Of a stretch of 64,000 nt of DNA, positions 41,275-49,473 are shown one piece after another. Numbering within the stretch: position 1 is the first letter of the stretch; every line of letters starts with the position of its first letter. The stretch is taken from contig NC_013740.1 in the NCBI RefSeq assembly GCF_000025305.1, positions 1,612,001 to 1,676,000 on the forward strand. The letters run 5' to 3'. The notes beneath the pieces are model-generated. The model was not told where the DNA came from, did not search any database, and worked only from the letters and a program-made list of their open reading frames with translations. A program made the translations under genes and the position numbers. This DNA is from Acidaminococcus fermentans DSM 20731 (GTDB taxonomy: Bacteria; Bacillota; Negativicutes; Acidaminococcales; Acidaminococcaceae).

Positions 41275-42053
41275 CTGGAAAAGGCCCGTGCCGCCTCGAA
41301 CATCACGATTCCCCCGGCCACGGCCACGTTCAGGCTTTCCGCATGGCCGGCCATGGGGATCTTCACCTTCTGGTCCGCAGCGGCCAGGATTTCCGGGGAT
41401 ACCCCTTCCGCCTCGCTGCCCAGCACCAGGGCCGTCTTTTCCGGCCAGGTGAGTCTTGTCATGTCCTCCGCCCCTTCCAGGGCCGTGGCCCACAGGGCAT
41501 ACCCGTGCTGCCGGCACCATTCTTCCAGTTCCCCGGTCTTCACCCCGGTGAACACCGGCAGGTGGAACAGGGAGCCCATGGTGGACCGGACCACCTTGGG
41601 ATTGTAGAGATCCGCCGTATTTTCCAGCAGCACCACCCCGGCGGCTCCCAGGGCATCTGCGGTGCGGATCAGGGTTCCCAGGTTCCCCGGGTCCCGGATC
41701 CGGTCCAGCACCAGCACCATTCCCCGTTCCGGGGCAAAGGCGGCCAGTTCTTCCCGGCGCAGTTCCACCAGGGCCGCCACGCTCTGGGGATCTTCCGTGG
41801 CCGTGATCTTCTGGAGCACCGGCAGGGGCACTTCATACCAGGGCAGGGAACTGTTTTCCGCCTGCTGTTCCCAGCCTTCCGGCAGCCGGGTGAAGAACAG
41901 GGCCCGGATGGTCCAGCCGGAAGCCAGGGCTTCTTCCACCGCCCGTTTCCCTTCCAGCAGGAACAGGCCCTCCTTCTGCCGGTACTTTTTCATTTTCAGG
42001 GAAGCCGCCCGCTTCACCAGGTCATTTTTCAACGATGTCAGGGTTGTGATCAT
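41271..42053 (-). CDS. TrmH/SpoU family RNA 2'-O-methyltransferase
   Basis: A 260-residue SPOUT methylase for tRNA or 23S rRNA. An N-terminal L30e-like substrate domain (FLLEGKRAVEEAL) is followed by the trefoil-knot domain with motif 1 LDRIRDPGNLGTLIRTADALG, motif 2 ALVLGSEAEGVSPEIL and motif 3 IPMAGHAESLNVAVAGGIVMFEA. The exact modified nucleotide is not evident. The start overlaps the ktrA stop (ATGA). Confidence 0.92.
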   Translation of the reverse strand: MITTLTSLKNDLVKRAASLKMKKYRQKEGLFLLEGKRAVEEALASGWTIRALFFTRLPEGWEQQAENSSLPWYEVPLPVLQKITATEDPQSVAALVELRREELAAFAPERGMVLVLDRIRDPGNLGTLIRTADALGAAGVVLLENTADLYNPKVVRSTMGSLFHLPVFTGVKTGELEEWCRQHGYALWATALEGAEDMTRLTWPEKTALVLGSEAEGVSPEILAAADQKVKIPMAGHAESLNVAVAGGIVMFEAARAFSS

Positions 42054-42709
42054 ATGCCGTCCTCCAGGGCTTCCACACTTTTCCGGCTGCCGATGACCAC
42101 CAGCAGATCCCCCTCCTGGAGGGGCTTGGTGGGTTCCAGGGTCATTTCCGTGGAGCCGTCCCTGTGCTTCACCGCCACCACGTTCACCTGGTACTTCCGC
42201 CGCACATCCAGTTCCGCCAGGCTCTTCCCGGCCATGCTTTGGCTCAGGTTCACTTCCATCAGGCAGATGTTGTCCGACAGTTCCACGAAATCCAGGATAT
42301 TGGTGTAGGCCAGGTTGTGTCCCACCCGGCGGCCCATATCCCGTTCCGGATAGATGATTTTGGTGGCCCCCAGCTTCTTCAGCATCTTCCCGTGGATGGG
42401 ATTGGAGGCCTTGGCCACAATGGTCTTCAGCCCCGCTTCCTTCAGCAGCAGGGTGGCCAGCAGGCTGGGTTCCAGGTTGCCGATGGCCACCACTCCCACA
42501 TCGAAGTTCCGGATGCCCAGGCTGTTCACCGTCTTCTCATCGATGACGTCGCAGACCACCGCGTGGGTCAGCTTGTCCGCCATGTTTTCCACCACATCTT
42601 CATTGTTGTCAATGCCCAGGACCTCGTGGCCCAGCGAAGTGAGGGTTTCCGCCACACTGCTGCCGAACCGGCCCAGGCCCCAGACGATAAATTGCCGTTT
42701 GTCTTTCAT
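42050..42709 (-). CDS. ktrA: Potassium uptake regulatory subunit KtrA/TrkA-N
   Basis: A 219-residue cytoplasmic gating ring protein: RCK N domain with FIVWGLGRFGSSVAETL (Rossmann, NAD/ATP binding), then the RCK C (TrkA-C) domain SLAELDVRRKYQVNVVAVK..LVVIGSRKSVEAL. It controls the KtrB channel-like subunit encoded 16 bases upstream in the same direction. It overlaps the methylase gene by 4 bases. Confidence 0.94.
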   Translation of the reverse strand: MKDKRQFIVWGLGRFGSSVAETLTSLGHEVLGIDNNEDVVENMADKLTHAVVCDVIDEKTVNSLGIRNFDVGVVAIGNLEPSLLATLLLKEAGLKTIVAKASNPIHGKMLKKLGATKIIYPERDMGRRVGHNLAYTNILDFVELSDNICLMEVNLSQSMAGKSLAELDVRRKYQVNVVAVKHRDGSTEMTLEPTKPLQEGDLLVVIGSRKSVEALEDGI

Positions 42710-42725
42710 GGTATACCGAACGCTC

Positions 42726-44054
42726 CTAACCGATGATGATATTTTCCTTGGGATAATGGATATGGCCCGAAGGCTTGTTGGCCGCCAGAGCCAGGGCGAA
42801 AGTCATGAACCCCACCCGGCCTGCATACATGGACAGCATCAGGATGATCTTGCTGGCCGTGCAGATATGCTGGCTGAGCCCGGTGGACAGCCCCACTGTG
42901 GCATAGGCCGAAACCACTTCAAAGGCCGCATACAGGAACGAGGTGTCCTCCAGGCAGGTGAGCATCAGGGTGGCAAAGAACACCCACAAAAGGGACATGC
43001 TGGCGATGGCAAAAGCCTGGAACATGGTCTCGCCGGTGATCCGCCGTCCGAAGATCTCACATTCCTCCTTGCCCCGGACCACCTGCCAGATGTTCAGCAG
43101 CAGCAGGGAAAAGGTGGTGGTCTTGATCCCGCCCCCGGTGGATGCAGGGGAAGCCCCGATGAACATCAGCATGATCACGAAAATCATGGTGGGCACCCGC
43201 AGGCTGTTCAGGTCCAGGGTATTGAACCCGGCAGTACGGGGGCTCACCGACTGCATGAAGCTGGCCCAGAAGGCCTCGCTGCCGGTGAGGCTCCCCAGGG
43301 TCCCCGGGTTGTCCCGTTCCAGCAGGCCGATAACCGCCGTCCCGCCTGCAATCAGCACCACGGTGCTCACCAGCACCATTTTGCTGTGGAGCTTCAGCTG
43401 CCGGAAGTTCCGTTTTTCCATCACATCCCGCATCACCGCAAACCCCAGGCCCCCCAGGATGATCAGCAGGCAGATGCACAGGTTCACCACCGGATCCCCC
43501 ACATAGGCAGTCAGGCTCTGGTAATGGCCGAACAGGTCGAACCCGGCGTTGCAGAAGGCAGAGACGGAATGCCAGTAGCCGTAATAGATGCCCCGGATCC
43601 CATACTGGGGATAGAATCGGATGGCCAGGAGGGTGCCGAACACCCCCTCGATCACCGCCGTATACTTGGCGATCCGCAGGCTCATCCGCACCACCCCGTC
43701 CAGTTCATTCTGGTTCAGGGACGCCTGGATGTTCAGCCGGGACTGGAGATCGATCCGTTTCCGCATGATCACGGAAAAAAGCGTGGCAAACAGCACCAGA
43801 CCCAGGCCTCCCAGCTGGATCAGGGCGATGATCACCAGCTGGCCGAACAGGGAAAAATAGGTCCCGGTGTCCACCACCACCAGGCCCGTGACACAGGAAG
43901 CGGATGTGGCGGTGAACAGGGCATCCACAAAGGAAAGAGACGACCCGTCCGCGCTAGCACAGGGCAGCATCAGCAGCAGGGCCCCGGCCAGGATCAGCCC
44001 CACGAAGGTCAGGGCGATCAGCTGGGAAGGAGAAAACCGTTTGATCTGGTTCAA
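42726..44054 (-). CDS. ktrB: Potassium uptake transporter KtrB
   Basis: A 442-residue Trk/Ktr/HKT membrane protein with four pore-loop repeats, e.g. TATSASCVTGLVVVDTGTYF, ISAFCNAGFDLFGHYQ-type (SVSAFCNAGFDLF) and SVSPRTAGFNTLDLNSL. It is probably Na+-dependent, as in B. subtilis KtrAB. It follows the hydroxyacid oxidase gene by 11 bases and precedes ktrA, so all are likely one transcript. Confidence 0.94.
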   Translation of the reverse strand: MNQIKRFSPSQLIALTFVGLILAGALLLMLPCASADGSSLSFVDALFTATSASCVTGLVVVDTGTYFSLFGQLVIIALIQLGGLGLVLFATLFSVIMRKRIDLQSRLNIQASLNQNELDGVVRMSLRIAKYTAVIEGVFGTLLAIRFYPQYGIRGIYYGYWHSVSAFCNAGFDLFGHYQSLTAYVGDPVVNLCICLLIILGGLGFAVMRDVMEKRNFRQLKLHSKMVLVSTVVLIAGGTAVIGLLERDNPGTLGSLTGSEAFWASFMQSVSPRTAGFNTLDLNSLRVPTMIFVIMLMFIGASPASTGGGIKTTTFSLLLLNIWQVVRGKEECEIFGRRITGETMFQAFAIASMSLLWVFFATLMLTCLEDTSFLYAAFEVVSAYATVGLSTGLSQHICTASKIILMLSMYAGRVGFMTFALALAANKPSGHIHYPKENIIIG

Positions 44055-44065
44055 GATGGTCCACC

Positions 44066-45079
44066 TTATTTCCGGATCATTTCAGCATTGATGTCCTTGA
44101 GAGAAGCGGCACCGCACATTTCCATGGTGTCCGCCAGTTCCGCTCCCAGTTTGTCCGCCAGCAGTCTGGCCCCTTCCCGGCCGCCGCCGTACACCGCATT
44201 CACGAAAGGACGGGCGATCAGCACGGCATCGGCTCCCAGTGCCAGTGCCTTGAACACATCCACCCCGCTGCGGATGCCCCCGTCCACCAGGATCTTCATG
44301 GTGCCGCCCACGGCCACGGCGATTTCTTCCAGCACTTCCGCCGTTGCCGGGCTCTGGTCCAGCACCCGGCCCCCATGGTTGGACACCACGATGGCGGAAG
44401 CGCCGGCTTCCCGGGCCTTCAGGGCGCCCTTGACGCTCATGATTCCCTTGATGATGAAGGGCAGTCCAGCCTCTTTGATGATGGCTTTCATCTCATCCAC
44501 GGATTTGCTCCCCGCAGGGGGCACGAAATTCTTCAGGAAGGGCAGTCCGGCCGCATCCACGTCCATGGCCACCGCAAAGGCACCGGATTGTTTCACCAGT
44601 TCCATCTTTTCCGCGATCATCTGGGCGTTCCAGGGCTTCACCGTGGGAACCCCCACCCCGCCGCAGGCCTTGATGGCGTCCGTGGCCCCCTGCATCACCT
44701 GGGGATCCATCCCGTCCCCGGTAAAGGCGGCGATGCCGGCATCCGCACACCCGGGCACCAGTTCCGCATTGTAGGTCACATCATTGTATTTGTCGCTGTA
44801 GTGCATGGCCACCGCGCCCACCGGACCGGCAAAGATCGGGTATTTGAAAGTGCGGCCGAACAGTTCGATGGACGTATCCACCGGCCGTTTTTCACAGAGG
44901 GTATCCATCACCACACGGATGTCCTGCCATTTGGCATAGTTCCGGATGGCCGTATCCCCCACACCCTTGGCCCCAGGGCCGGGAATGGTGTTCCGGCAGG
45001 CAATGCCGTTGCAAACCGGGCACCCCTTGCACTTGCCCAGACATTTTCTCGCGTTTTCCATAACTTCCTTAAAATCCAT
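44066..45079 (-). CDS. FMN-dependent alpha-hydroxy-acid oxidizing protein
   Basis: A 337-residue TIM-barrel flavoprotein of the lactate/glycolate oxidase family. FMN site motifs are FAGPVGAVAM, AIVVSNHGGRVLDQSPAT (catalytic His) and KILVDGGIRSGVDVFKALALGADAVLI. It lacks the usual oxidase active-site segments near the N-terminus and instead begins with a Cys-rich stretch, CLGKCKGCPVCNGIAC, which could bind an Fe-S cluster, so an NAD- or Etf-linked dehydrogenase is likelier than an oxygen-using oxidase in this anaerobe. The ATG at 45077-45079 has AGGGGAGTG upstream. It heads the ktrB-ktrA-methylase group. Confidence 0.85.
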   Translation of the reverse strand: MDFKEVMENARKCLGKCKGCPVCNGIACRNTIPGPGAKGVGDTAIRNYAKWQDIRVVMDTLCEKRPVDTSIELFGRTFKYPIFAGPVGAVAMHYSDKYNDVTYNAELVPGCADAGIAAFTGDGMDPQVMQGATDAIKACGGVGVPTVKPWNAQMIAEKMELVKQSGAFAVAMDVDAAGLPFLKNFVPPAGSKSVDEMKAIIKEAGLPFIIKGIMSVKGALKAREAGASAIVVSNHGGRVLDQSPATAEVLEEIAVAVGGTMKILVDGGIRSGVDVFKALALGADAVLIARPFVNAVYGGGREGARLLADKLGAELADTMEMCGAASLKDINAEMIRK

Positions 45080-45134
45080 ATCTGTCACTCCCCTGTATGG
45101 AAGGTACCCCCGGCACCTCCCGGATTCGATACCT

Positions 45135-45184
45135 ATTATACCACATCTTCCCCCCTTGCAATCCCCTCCAGAATACGCTATAAT
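45135..45184. promoter_or_regulatory. Divergent promoters sharing a palindromic TTGCAA
   Basis: TTGCAA (45156-45161) is its own reverse complement. Plus strand: TATAAT at 45179-45184, spacing 17. Minus strand: TATAAT at 45135-45140, spacing 15. They serve the GcdB-like gene and the hydroxyacid oxidase gene. Confidence 0.6.
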
Positions 45185-45205
45185 ACCCATACCAATTGGA
45201 TAATC

Positions 45206-45279
45206 CCTTCCTGCGGATGGCACAGGGGCAGGAAGGATCATGAGGACCTGGCATTGTAAAATGTCCGGTCCTCTTTTTT
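45206..45279 (+). promoter_or_regulatory. Attenuator-like leader of GcdB-like gene
   Basis: Two hairpins lie between the promoter and the start codon. The first (CCTTCCTG 45206-45213 with CAGGAAGG 45229-45236) is followed by an intrinsic terminator: GAGGACCTGGCATT and AATGTCCGGTCCTC at 45242-45273, then six T. The ribosome site is 26 bases further on. Confidence 0.65.
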
Positions 45280-45317
45280 GGTGTTCCACCTGGCACATTC
45301 TACAATGAGGTGATTCT

Positions 45318-46469
45318 ATGTCAAACACAAGTCAAGTCTTTCAGGAACTGTTCGCCGGTGTCATGGGCATGGCTGACTGGACCGTCTGGGTCATGTTGGC
45401 CATCGGGGTCCTGCTGATCTGGCTGGGGGTCCGCAAGGGCTACGAACCGGTGCTGCTGTTCCCCATGGGGGTGGGCTGCATCCTGGCCAACATCCCCGGC
45501 CATTTCGCCGTCATGCCCACCGGAGGCGGTGAGCCCGGATTCCTTACGGTGCTCTACAACCTGGGCATCGCCAACGAGCTGTTCCCGGTGCTGATCTTCA
45601 TCGGCATCGGTGCCATGTGTGATTTCACCCCCCTGCTCCGGGCGCCCTACATGATGCTGTTCGCAGCCGCCGCCCATCTGGGGATCTTCGCCGCCACCCT
45701 CTGCGCCGCCCTGGTTGGCTTCCCCTTCAACGAAGCCGCCTCCATCGGGATCATCGGCGCGGCGGACGGCCCCACCACCATCTTCGTGGCCCAGAAATTC
45801 GCCACCGAACTGCTGGCGCCCCTGACCGTCACCGCCTTCTGCTACATGTCCCTGGTGCCCATCATCCAGCCTCCGGTGGTGAAACTGCTGACCACCAAAG
45901 AAGAACGGCGGATCCGGATGCCCTACGAGGAAGAAAAGCCCGTATCCCAGACCGCTCTGTTCCTGTTCCCCCTGATGGTGACCCTGATCGCCGGGATCAT
46001 CGCCCCCATCTCCGTACCCCTGATCGGTGCCCTGATGTTCGGGAACCTACTGAAGGTATCCGGGTGCTGCGACAGCCTGTCCAACTGTGCCCAGAATGAA
46101 CTGACCAACCTGGTGACCCTGCTGCTGGGGATCACCGTAGGGGCCACCATGACCGCCGAAAATATCCTGACGGTCCAGGTGCTGAAGATCCTGGCCCTGG
46201 GGGCCGTGGCCTTCATTTTCGATACGGTGGGGGGCCTGCTCTTCGCCAAACTGGCCAACCTGTTCCTGAAGAAAAAGATCAATCCCATGATCGGGGCCTG
46301 CGGCATCAGCGCCTTCCCCATTTCCGGACGGGTCATCGCCAAAATGGCCCTGAAGGAAGATCCCACCAATTTCATCATCCAGCAGGCCATCGGGGTCAAC
46401 GTGGCCGGACAGGTGGCCAGCGTGGTGGCCGGCGGCCTGGCCATGGCCCTGATCCCGGTCCTGATGTAA
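45318..46469 (+). CDS. gcdB: Na+-translocating decarboxylase beta subunit (GcdB/OadB/MmdB family)
   Basis: A 383-residue membrane protein with about eleven helices, homologous to the beta subunits of glutaconyl-CoA, methylmalonyl-CoA and oxaloacetate decarboxylases, which decarboxylate carboxybiotin and export Na+. Ligands known for the family are present: the Asp in GIIGAADGPTTIF, and Asn, Gly, Ser and Arg in NPMIGACGISAFPISGRV. The alpha (carboxyltransferase) and biotin-carrier subunits are not adjacent, whereas in A. fermentans gcdD-gcdC-gcdB are together. It may be a second beta subunit using shared partners. GAGGTGATT precedes the ATG, and the leader has an attenuator. Confidence 0.92.
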   Translation: MSNTSQVFQELFAGVMGMADWTVWVMLAIGVLLIWLGVRKGYEPVLLFPMGVGCILANIPGHFAVMPTGGGEPGFLTVLYNLGIANELFPVLIFIGIGAMCDFTPLLRAPYMMLFAAAAHLGIFAATLCAALVGFPFNEAASIGIIGAADGPTTIFVAQKFATELLAPLTVTAFCYMSLVPIIQPPVVKLLTTKEERRIRMPYEEEKPVSQTALFLFPLMVTLIAGIIAPISVPLIGALMFGNLLKVSGCCDSLSNCAQNELTNLVTLLLGITVGATMTAENILTVQVLKILALGAVAFIFDTVGGLLFAKLANLFLKKKINPMIGACGISAFPISGRVIAKMALKEDPTNFIIQQAIGVNVAGQVASVVAGGLAMALIPVLM

Positions 46470-46482
46470 AGGAGGCAGAAAC

Positions 46483-46605
46483 ATGGATTCCGTAACCGCA
46501 TCTCTGGAACTGCTCGTCATCGCCTATCCCCTGGTGTTCGTGGTCATGGCCCTGTTCGCCGGCCTCACCTGGGGCCTGACCAAACTGTTTCCGGCAAAAG
46601 AATAA
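46483..46605 (+). CDS. Small membrane protein, candidate delta/gamma-like decarboxylase subunit
   Basis: A 40-residue protein (MDSVTASLELLVIAYPLVFV..LTKLFPAKE) with one membrane helix and a short charged tail. It begins 13 bases after the GcdB-like stop with the strong ribosome site AAAGGAGG, and a terminator follows at once. By position and plan it resembles the membrane part of OadG/GcdD subunits, which anchor the carboxyltransferase, but it lacks their Pro/Ala-rich cytoplasmic tail. The gene is too short for standard ORF cut-offs. Confidence 0.75.
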   Translation: MDSVTASLELLVIAYPLVFVVMALFAGLTWGLTKLFPAKE

Positions 46606-46606
46606 A

Positions 46607-46639
46607 GGAAGGGGCTGTTGCAAGCGCAACAGCCCCTTT
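46607..46639 (+). terminator. Terminator of GcdB-like operon
   Basis: GGGGCTGTTGC and GCAACAGCCCC around AAGC, then TTT. Confidence 0.85.
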
Positions 46640-46682
46640 GTCAGCTGTCAGCGGCCGATGGGAATCAATTTTGCAAATTGAT
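46640..46682 (+). repeat. Heptamer array 14 plus AT inverted block
   Basis: GTCAGCT GTCAGCG GCCGATG GGAATC, then CAATTTTGCAAATTG at 46667-46682. The array starts on the base after the terminator. Confidence 0.8.
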
Positions 46683-46960
46683 TTTGAAAGAAAAAAGACA
46701 GACCGTAGGGGGCGCAGGCCCGGCGCCCCGGCCACCGTTTTTTCTATCCGCCCTTTACAAGGGCGGGGGTATCCATGCGCAGCATGGGTGGTGGGTTAGC
46801 AGCCCAAGGGCTGCCTTTCCATTCAGAAACATTTGCCGGGGCAAATGGTATCCTTCGGCGTGAGGCAGATTTGAGGGGCGGGGCAACCGGCCTGCGCCCC
46901 CTCGTATAATAAAGTTGTACCAGATATTCCCTTTTAAAATGAATTACGGTACGATTAGAA
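46683..46960. other. Gene-free region, mosaic of repeats before IS110 remnant
   Basis: It holds a GC palindrome (46703-46731), the block 46747-46820 (TGCGCAGCATGG, then GGTGGTGGG and TAGCAGCCC..GGGCTGCC, shared with 12.9, 19.1 and 30.7 kb), and CGGGGCAACCGGCCTGCG at 46879-46896, repeated exactly at 49519-49536. No ORF. Confidence 0.65.
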
Positions 46961-46961
46961 T

Positions 46962-47118
46962 GGAGCTGTGGATCGGTTGCGCCCCCTACCGCTTGACGGT
47001 TTTCGTAGAGTCCGACCACAGACTTCATTCAATTTGTTAATGAGTTGGATACCGCTCGACGGTTCATATCTAGCGAGGATACATTATGATGAAGTCTCTG
47101 TGGCTTTGATGCACAGCT
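46962..47118 (+). ncRNA. Candidate IS110 bridge RNA region
   Basis: The 5' non-coding end of the IS110 element is strongly structured. AGCTGTG (46964-46970) pairs with CACAGCT (47112-47118). Inside, CCACAGACTTCA (47016-47027) pairs with TGAAGTCTCTGTGG (47090-47103). A 15-base word, TACCGCTYGACGGTT, occurs twice, at 46987-47001 and at 47050-47064, the second in the loop. IS110-group elements transcribe a two-loop bridge RNA from this position. Confidence 0.5.
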
Positions 47119-47146
47119 GCCAATTCAAAAAAGGAGGTCGATTTTT

Positions 47147-48284
47147 ATGCTTTGTGTCGGAATTGATGTTGCAAAGCGGAAACATGACTGCTGTATCATC
47201 GACTCGGATGCATTGAAAACAGTTGAATCTTTTACGTTTCCCAATTCACGGGAAGGCTTTGACATGCTTCTTTCCAAGATTTCTGAGCTGGGCATCCCAA
47301 AAGATAAAATAAGAGTAGGGTTGGAAGCAACCGGCCACTATTCCTCGAATCTCGCCCATTTCATCTCAGAACATGACCTTCCCCTGAACATTTTCAATCC
47401 GCTTCTCACAAATAGATACAAGCAAGGATTCAGCCTGCGCTATTGCACAGATGATTGTGTCAGGAAAAGCATCCCAAACCTACTCTCCTTTATTGTACCA
47501 TAACGAGGAGCTGAAATCACTCTCTCGTTACAGATCTCAAACCATACAGAAGTGTTCCAAGCTAAAGATATCGGTTTCCCGCCTGGTTACGATTTTGTTC
47601 CCAGAGCTGGAAGGTCTGACATCGTCCATCCATCTTGCTTCAATTTATGCGCTTCTAAAAGCCTATCCTGGCCATGAACAGATTGCTCATTGCAGCATGA
47701 AGCAGCTGACACGCCTGTTAAGTGATGCCTCCCAAGGCAGATTTGACAAAAGCAAGGCTTTGGAGATTCATCAGGCAGCATGCCGTTCTATCGGGACGGT
47801 CTCGCTTTCGGCTTCTATGGAACTCGTCCATGCCATTACGGATATTGAAGTTTTGAAGCAGCATGTTGCTGAAATCGATGAGAAAATTAAGGAAATGGCA
47901 GACCAGGAGGAATCTTCGATTATTGACATACCAGGGATCGGTTATACCCTTTGTGCCAGTATTCTGGGCGAAACCGGTGATTTCAAGCGTTTTCCTGATG
48001 TCGATAAGCTCCTTGCTTATGCAGGGATGTCACCTTCCAAATATGAATCTGGAGGTTTCCATTCGAACCATAACAAGATGGAAAAAAGAGGATCCCCCTA
48101 TTTGCGAAAGACACTGTTCGTCGCTGTCCGCCTGGTTGCACAGAATGTGCCAAAGTTCAAAGAATACCTTGAAAAGAAATTGTCCGAACACAAGCCTTAC
48201 AAAGTCGCTTTGTCCCATGTGGCCAAGAAACTGATCCGATTGATTTACCGGCTTGGTGTTAGTCGCTGCCCTTATTTAGCCTGA
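47147..48284 (+). pseudogene. IS110-family transposase, inactivated by internal deletion
   Basis: The N-terminal RuvC-like part (MLCVGIDVAKRKHDCCIIDS, then GLEATGHYS) holds the first Asp and the Glu of the DEDD site. The C-terminal Tnp20 part continues in another frame from about 47441 (AIAQMIVSG, SYHNEELKS-like text, then IPGIGYTLCASILGETGDF and GGFHSNHNKMEKRGSPYLRK). At the junction 47437-47441, FSLR joins directly to AIAQMI: the usual KTKTDxxDA stretch with the last two Asp is missing and the frame shifts. So the protein is split and lacks catalytic residues. The base composition is visibly AT-richer than the surroundings, indicating transfer. Confidence 0.9.
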
Positions 48285-48603
48285 TTTTTGAAAGCCCACA
48301 AGAGGGGGCTTGGGTAAGTGCGCCCTTTTGCCAAAATCCATAGCAACTGAAATTTATTTTAAAATTGGCTTGACTTTATATAGTTGGTCTACGCTATCGC
48401 AATGGATCATTGGATTTCCGCCGTCCCGCTCTGCACTCTTCTCCGTGCATCCCGTCAGGTCCGTGTCTGCCTTCTTATCACCCCCAAATCCCATTCATAC
48501 CGGTAAAACTCCCGATAATGACCTTCTTTTTCCAGTTGGGAAGGAATTTTTCTGTTCCCTTCAGAAGAAATTCCCCATACCAACTTTTTAAGGAGACCAG
48601 TCT
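48285..48603. other. Gene-free region after IS110 remnant
   Basis: AT-rich DNA with the hairpin AAGCCCACAAGAGGGGGCTT near 48291, presumably the right end of the IS element. Then comes a 35-base copy (48389-48423) of the direct repeat also found at 49541-49575. No ORF of substance; a short ribosome site for the rpn gene ends it. Confidence 0.6.
48389..48423 (+). repeat. Direct repeat left of rpn gene
   Basis: CTACGCTATCGCAATGGATC, then ATTGG and TTTCCGCCG. It matches 49541-49575 at about 29 of 35 positions and in the same orientation. Confidence 0.7.
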
Positions 48604-49440
48604 ATGGAAAGAATCAAAACCTTTGACGAACTCACCATCCGGGACAATTTTCTCTTTCAGCATGTTATGCGCAATGAACGGCTTTGCAAACATCTGATTG
48701 AAAAGTTCCTGAACATCCAGATCCGTTCCCTCCAGTACCAGAGTTTCGAAAAAACCATCGATCTCCGTCTGGAGGGCAAAAGCATCCGCCTGGATGTCTT
48801 CGTGGAAGACAATGAAGGCCGTGTTTACGACATCGAAATGCAGTGTTCCAATTCCCCCAGGAATGACCTGGCCAAACGCAGCCGTTTCTACCAGAGCCTG
48901 ATCGATGGAGAGCTGCTGGACAAGGGCAAACCCTACGAAGAACTGAATCCGTCCTATGTCATCTTCATCTGTACCTTCGACCCTTTTCACAGAGGGCTGC
49001 CCATTTACACTTTTACCCATTGCTGTAAAGAGGATAACAGGGTACAATTAAAAGACGAAGAGACCCGGATGTTCCTGAACAGCAAGGGCAGCGAGAATGC
49101 GGCAGATCCTGACATCGCCGCCTTTCTCCGGTACGTGGACGGAAAAGCGGCTGAAGGAAGGTTCGTGGAAAGCCTGGATCAGGAAGTCCATCTTGTCAAA
49201 AGTATGGATAAAGTGAGGCGAGAATATATGATTTTAAGCGATGAAATCAGAAGACGCCAAAAAGAAGCAGCAGAAGAAGGCTGGCAGGAAGGTATGCAGA
49301 AGGGCATGGAAAAAGGCCGGCGGCAGATGCTGCTGAATTTCCTTTCCAGCGGCATGTCTGTAGAACAGGTAGCTGCCGGAGCCAAAGTTCCCATTGATTA
49401 CGTACGGAAACTGGCTGAAGAGATGAAAGAAGAAGTATAG
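48604..49440 (+). CDS. Rpn family recombination-promoting nuclease / PD-(D/E)XK transposase-like protein
   Basis: A 278-residue protein of the Rpn/PDDEXK_2 family. The nuclease core is SIRLDVFVEDNEGRVYDIEMQ, with Asp and the ExQ variant of the catalytic motif; upstream is FDELTIRDNFLFQHVM, the family start. The C-terminus has the typical helical, Gly-containing repeat EEGWQEGMQKGMEKGRRQ followed by a helix-turn-helix-like end (GMSVEQVAAGAKVPIDYVRKL). E. coli RpnA-E cut DNA and promote RecA-independent recombination. It lies between direct repeats and beside the IS110 remnant. GGAGACC precedes the ATG. Confidence 0.9.
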   Translation: MERIKTFDELTIRDNFLFQHVMRNERLCKHLIEKFLNIQIRSLQYQSFEKTIDLRLEGKSIRLDVFVEDNEGRVYDIEMQCSNSPRNDLAKRSRFYQSLIDGELLDKGKPYEELNPSYVIFICTFDPFHRGLPIYTFTHCCKEDNRVQLKDEETRMFLNSKGSENAADPDIAAFLRYVDGKAAEGRFVESLDQEVHLVKSMDKVRREYMILSDEIRRRQKEAAEEGWQEGMQKGMEKGRRQMLLNFLSSGMSVEQVAAGAKVPIDYVRKLAEEMKEEV

Positions 49441-49443
49441 GAA

Positions 49444-49473
49444 AAAAGGCCGCCGGAAGTTCCGGCGGCCTTT
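49444..49473 (+). terminator. Terminator of rpn gene
   Basis: AAAGGCCGCCGGAA and TTCCGGCGGCCTTT, a 14-base stem with TTT. Confidence 0.85.

Noticed and set aside
47451-48284. Second IS110 ORF as an independent gene
   Set aside because: It lacks its own ribosome site and begins mid-domain; together with 47147-47503 it forms one broken transposase.
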